DNA from: Chloroflexota bacterium
Lineage (GTDB): Bacteria > Chloroflexota > Dehalococcoidia > DSTF01 > RBG-16-68-14
Reading direction: 5' to 3'
Assembly (NCBI GenBank): GCA_022573935.1
Contig: JACZTE010000002.1
Coordinates: 1 to 13,453 of the forward strand
Length of the DNA stretch: 13,453 nucleotides
Made by a program: the position numbers and the translations under genes
Notes under the pieces: model-generated
What the model saw: the letters and a program-made list of their open reading frames with translations, nothing else
Database searches by the model: none
Told to the model about the DNA's origin: nothing
Shown: positions 13,281 through 13,453 of the stretch, one piece after another
How positions within the stretch are numbered: position 1 is the first letter of the stretch
Layout: every line of letters begins with the position of its first letter

Positions 13281-13453
13281 TACGAACTTCCCGCGGGAAC
13301 GCCCACTGGCGCGGGCGCTGTCCGCTCTTCCTGGGGCAGCGGATTGATCCACCAGTGGTCCTCGTATTCGCTCCAGAGTTTTCGCACGTGGGGGAGCACT
13401 TCGCGGGCGAAGAGCTCCGTGTTCTTGCGCACCAGCTCCGGCGGCATGCTGCC
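13280..13453 (-). CDS. LLM-class flavin-dependent oxidoreductase, C-terminal fragment
   Basis: The last 57 codons of a gene entering from the right edge, in frame from 13453 to TAA at 13280. The visible part contains MPPELVRKNTELFAREVLPH, then VRKLWSEYEDHWW, then a Pro-rich tail. This helix followed by Trp-rich ending is the typical C-terminus of one branch of luciferase-like monooxygenases. It differs from the C-terminus of the complete LLM protein at 2888-4048, so the two belong to different subfamilies. Its stop codon shares one base with the start codon of the alpha/beta hydrolase gene. Confidence 0.78.
   Translation of the reverse strand, partial: GSMPPELVRKNTELFAREVLPHVRKLWSEYEDHWWINPLPQEERTAPAPVGVPAGSS

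Noticed and set aside
12495..13352. Longer alpha/beta hydrolase with 24 additional N-terminal residues
   Set aside because: The extension overlaps the end of the LLM gene and is rich in Ala/Arg/Ser, while the ATG at 13280 is placed for TAATG coupling and gives the family's normal N-terminus.

Overview
The window is a GC-rich bacterial chromosome segment, densely packed with metabolic genes on both strands. There are no rRNA or tRNA genes, no CRISPR array and no transposase. The gene mix suggests a Chloroflexota relative (Dehalococcoidia/SAR202-like or Thermomicrobia-like): luciferase-like (LLM) flavin monooxygenases, short-chain dehydrogenases (SDR), an ACMSD-type amidohydrolase, alpha/beta hydrolases, a Tat-type lipoprotein for peptide/solute uptake with an Ala/Thr/Pro linker, TldD/PmbA proteases and a minimal zincin. 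This placement is inferred from gene style only; there is no phylogenetic marker here.

Left part (1-2887). The minus strand carries an amidohydrolase, followed after 2 nt by the start of a TldE/PmbA-family gene that runs off the window. Just upstream of the amidohydrolase is a decayed copy of the C-terminus of a minimal zincin metalloprotease; the intact homologue lies at 4078-4464. The plus strand carries an SDR oxidoreductase and then a CruF/DUF422-type carotenoid-biosynthesis membrane protein, which ends exactly against a convergent LLM gene.

Middle (2888-6826, all minus). In transcription order this block is tldD metalloprotease, AbrB-fold antitoxin, PIN-domain toxin (VapC-type), minimal zincin, LLM flavin oxidoreductase. 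The toxin-antitoxin pair has its own AT-rich promoter, with a 15-bp palindrome in the -10/-35 spacer and a second inverted repeat upstream. It lies between two metalloprotease genes. tldD and a plus-strand SDR diverge from a 171-bp region with recognisable back-to-back promoters.

Right part (6998-13453). A second SDR converges on an alpha/beta hydrolase. A 313-bp regulatory gap follows, then a plus-strand ABC uptake operon: Tat lipoprotein binding protein, DppB-type permease, DppC-type permease. No ATPase gene follows. The DppC stop overlaps the stop of a convergent alpha/beta hydrolase (shared CTAG). That hydrolase is translationally coupled (TAATG) to an upstream LLM monooxygenase whose C-terminus enters from the right edge.

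Functionally the window reads as a scavenging/catabolic neighbourhood: uptake of an oligopeptide-like solute, flavin-dependent oxygenation, SDR redox steps, and hydrolysis by alpha/beta hydrolases and an amidohydrolase. A proteolysis/toxin-antitoxin block is embedded in it. No clearly new system is proven. The most unusual points are the toxin-antitoxin pair flanked by metalloproteases (one of them TldD), the zincin remnant, the separated tldD/tldE genes and the uptake operon without ATPases.
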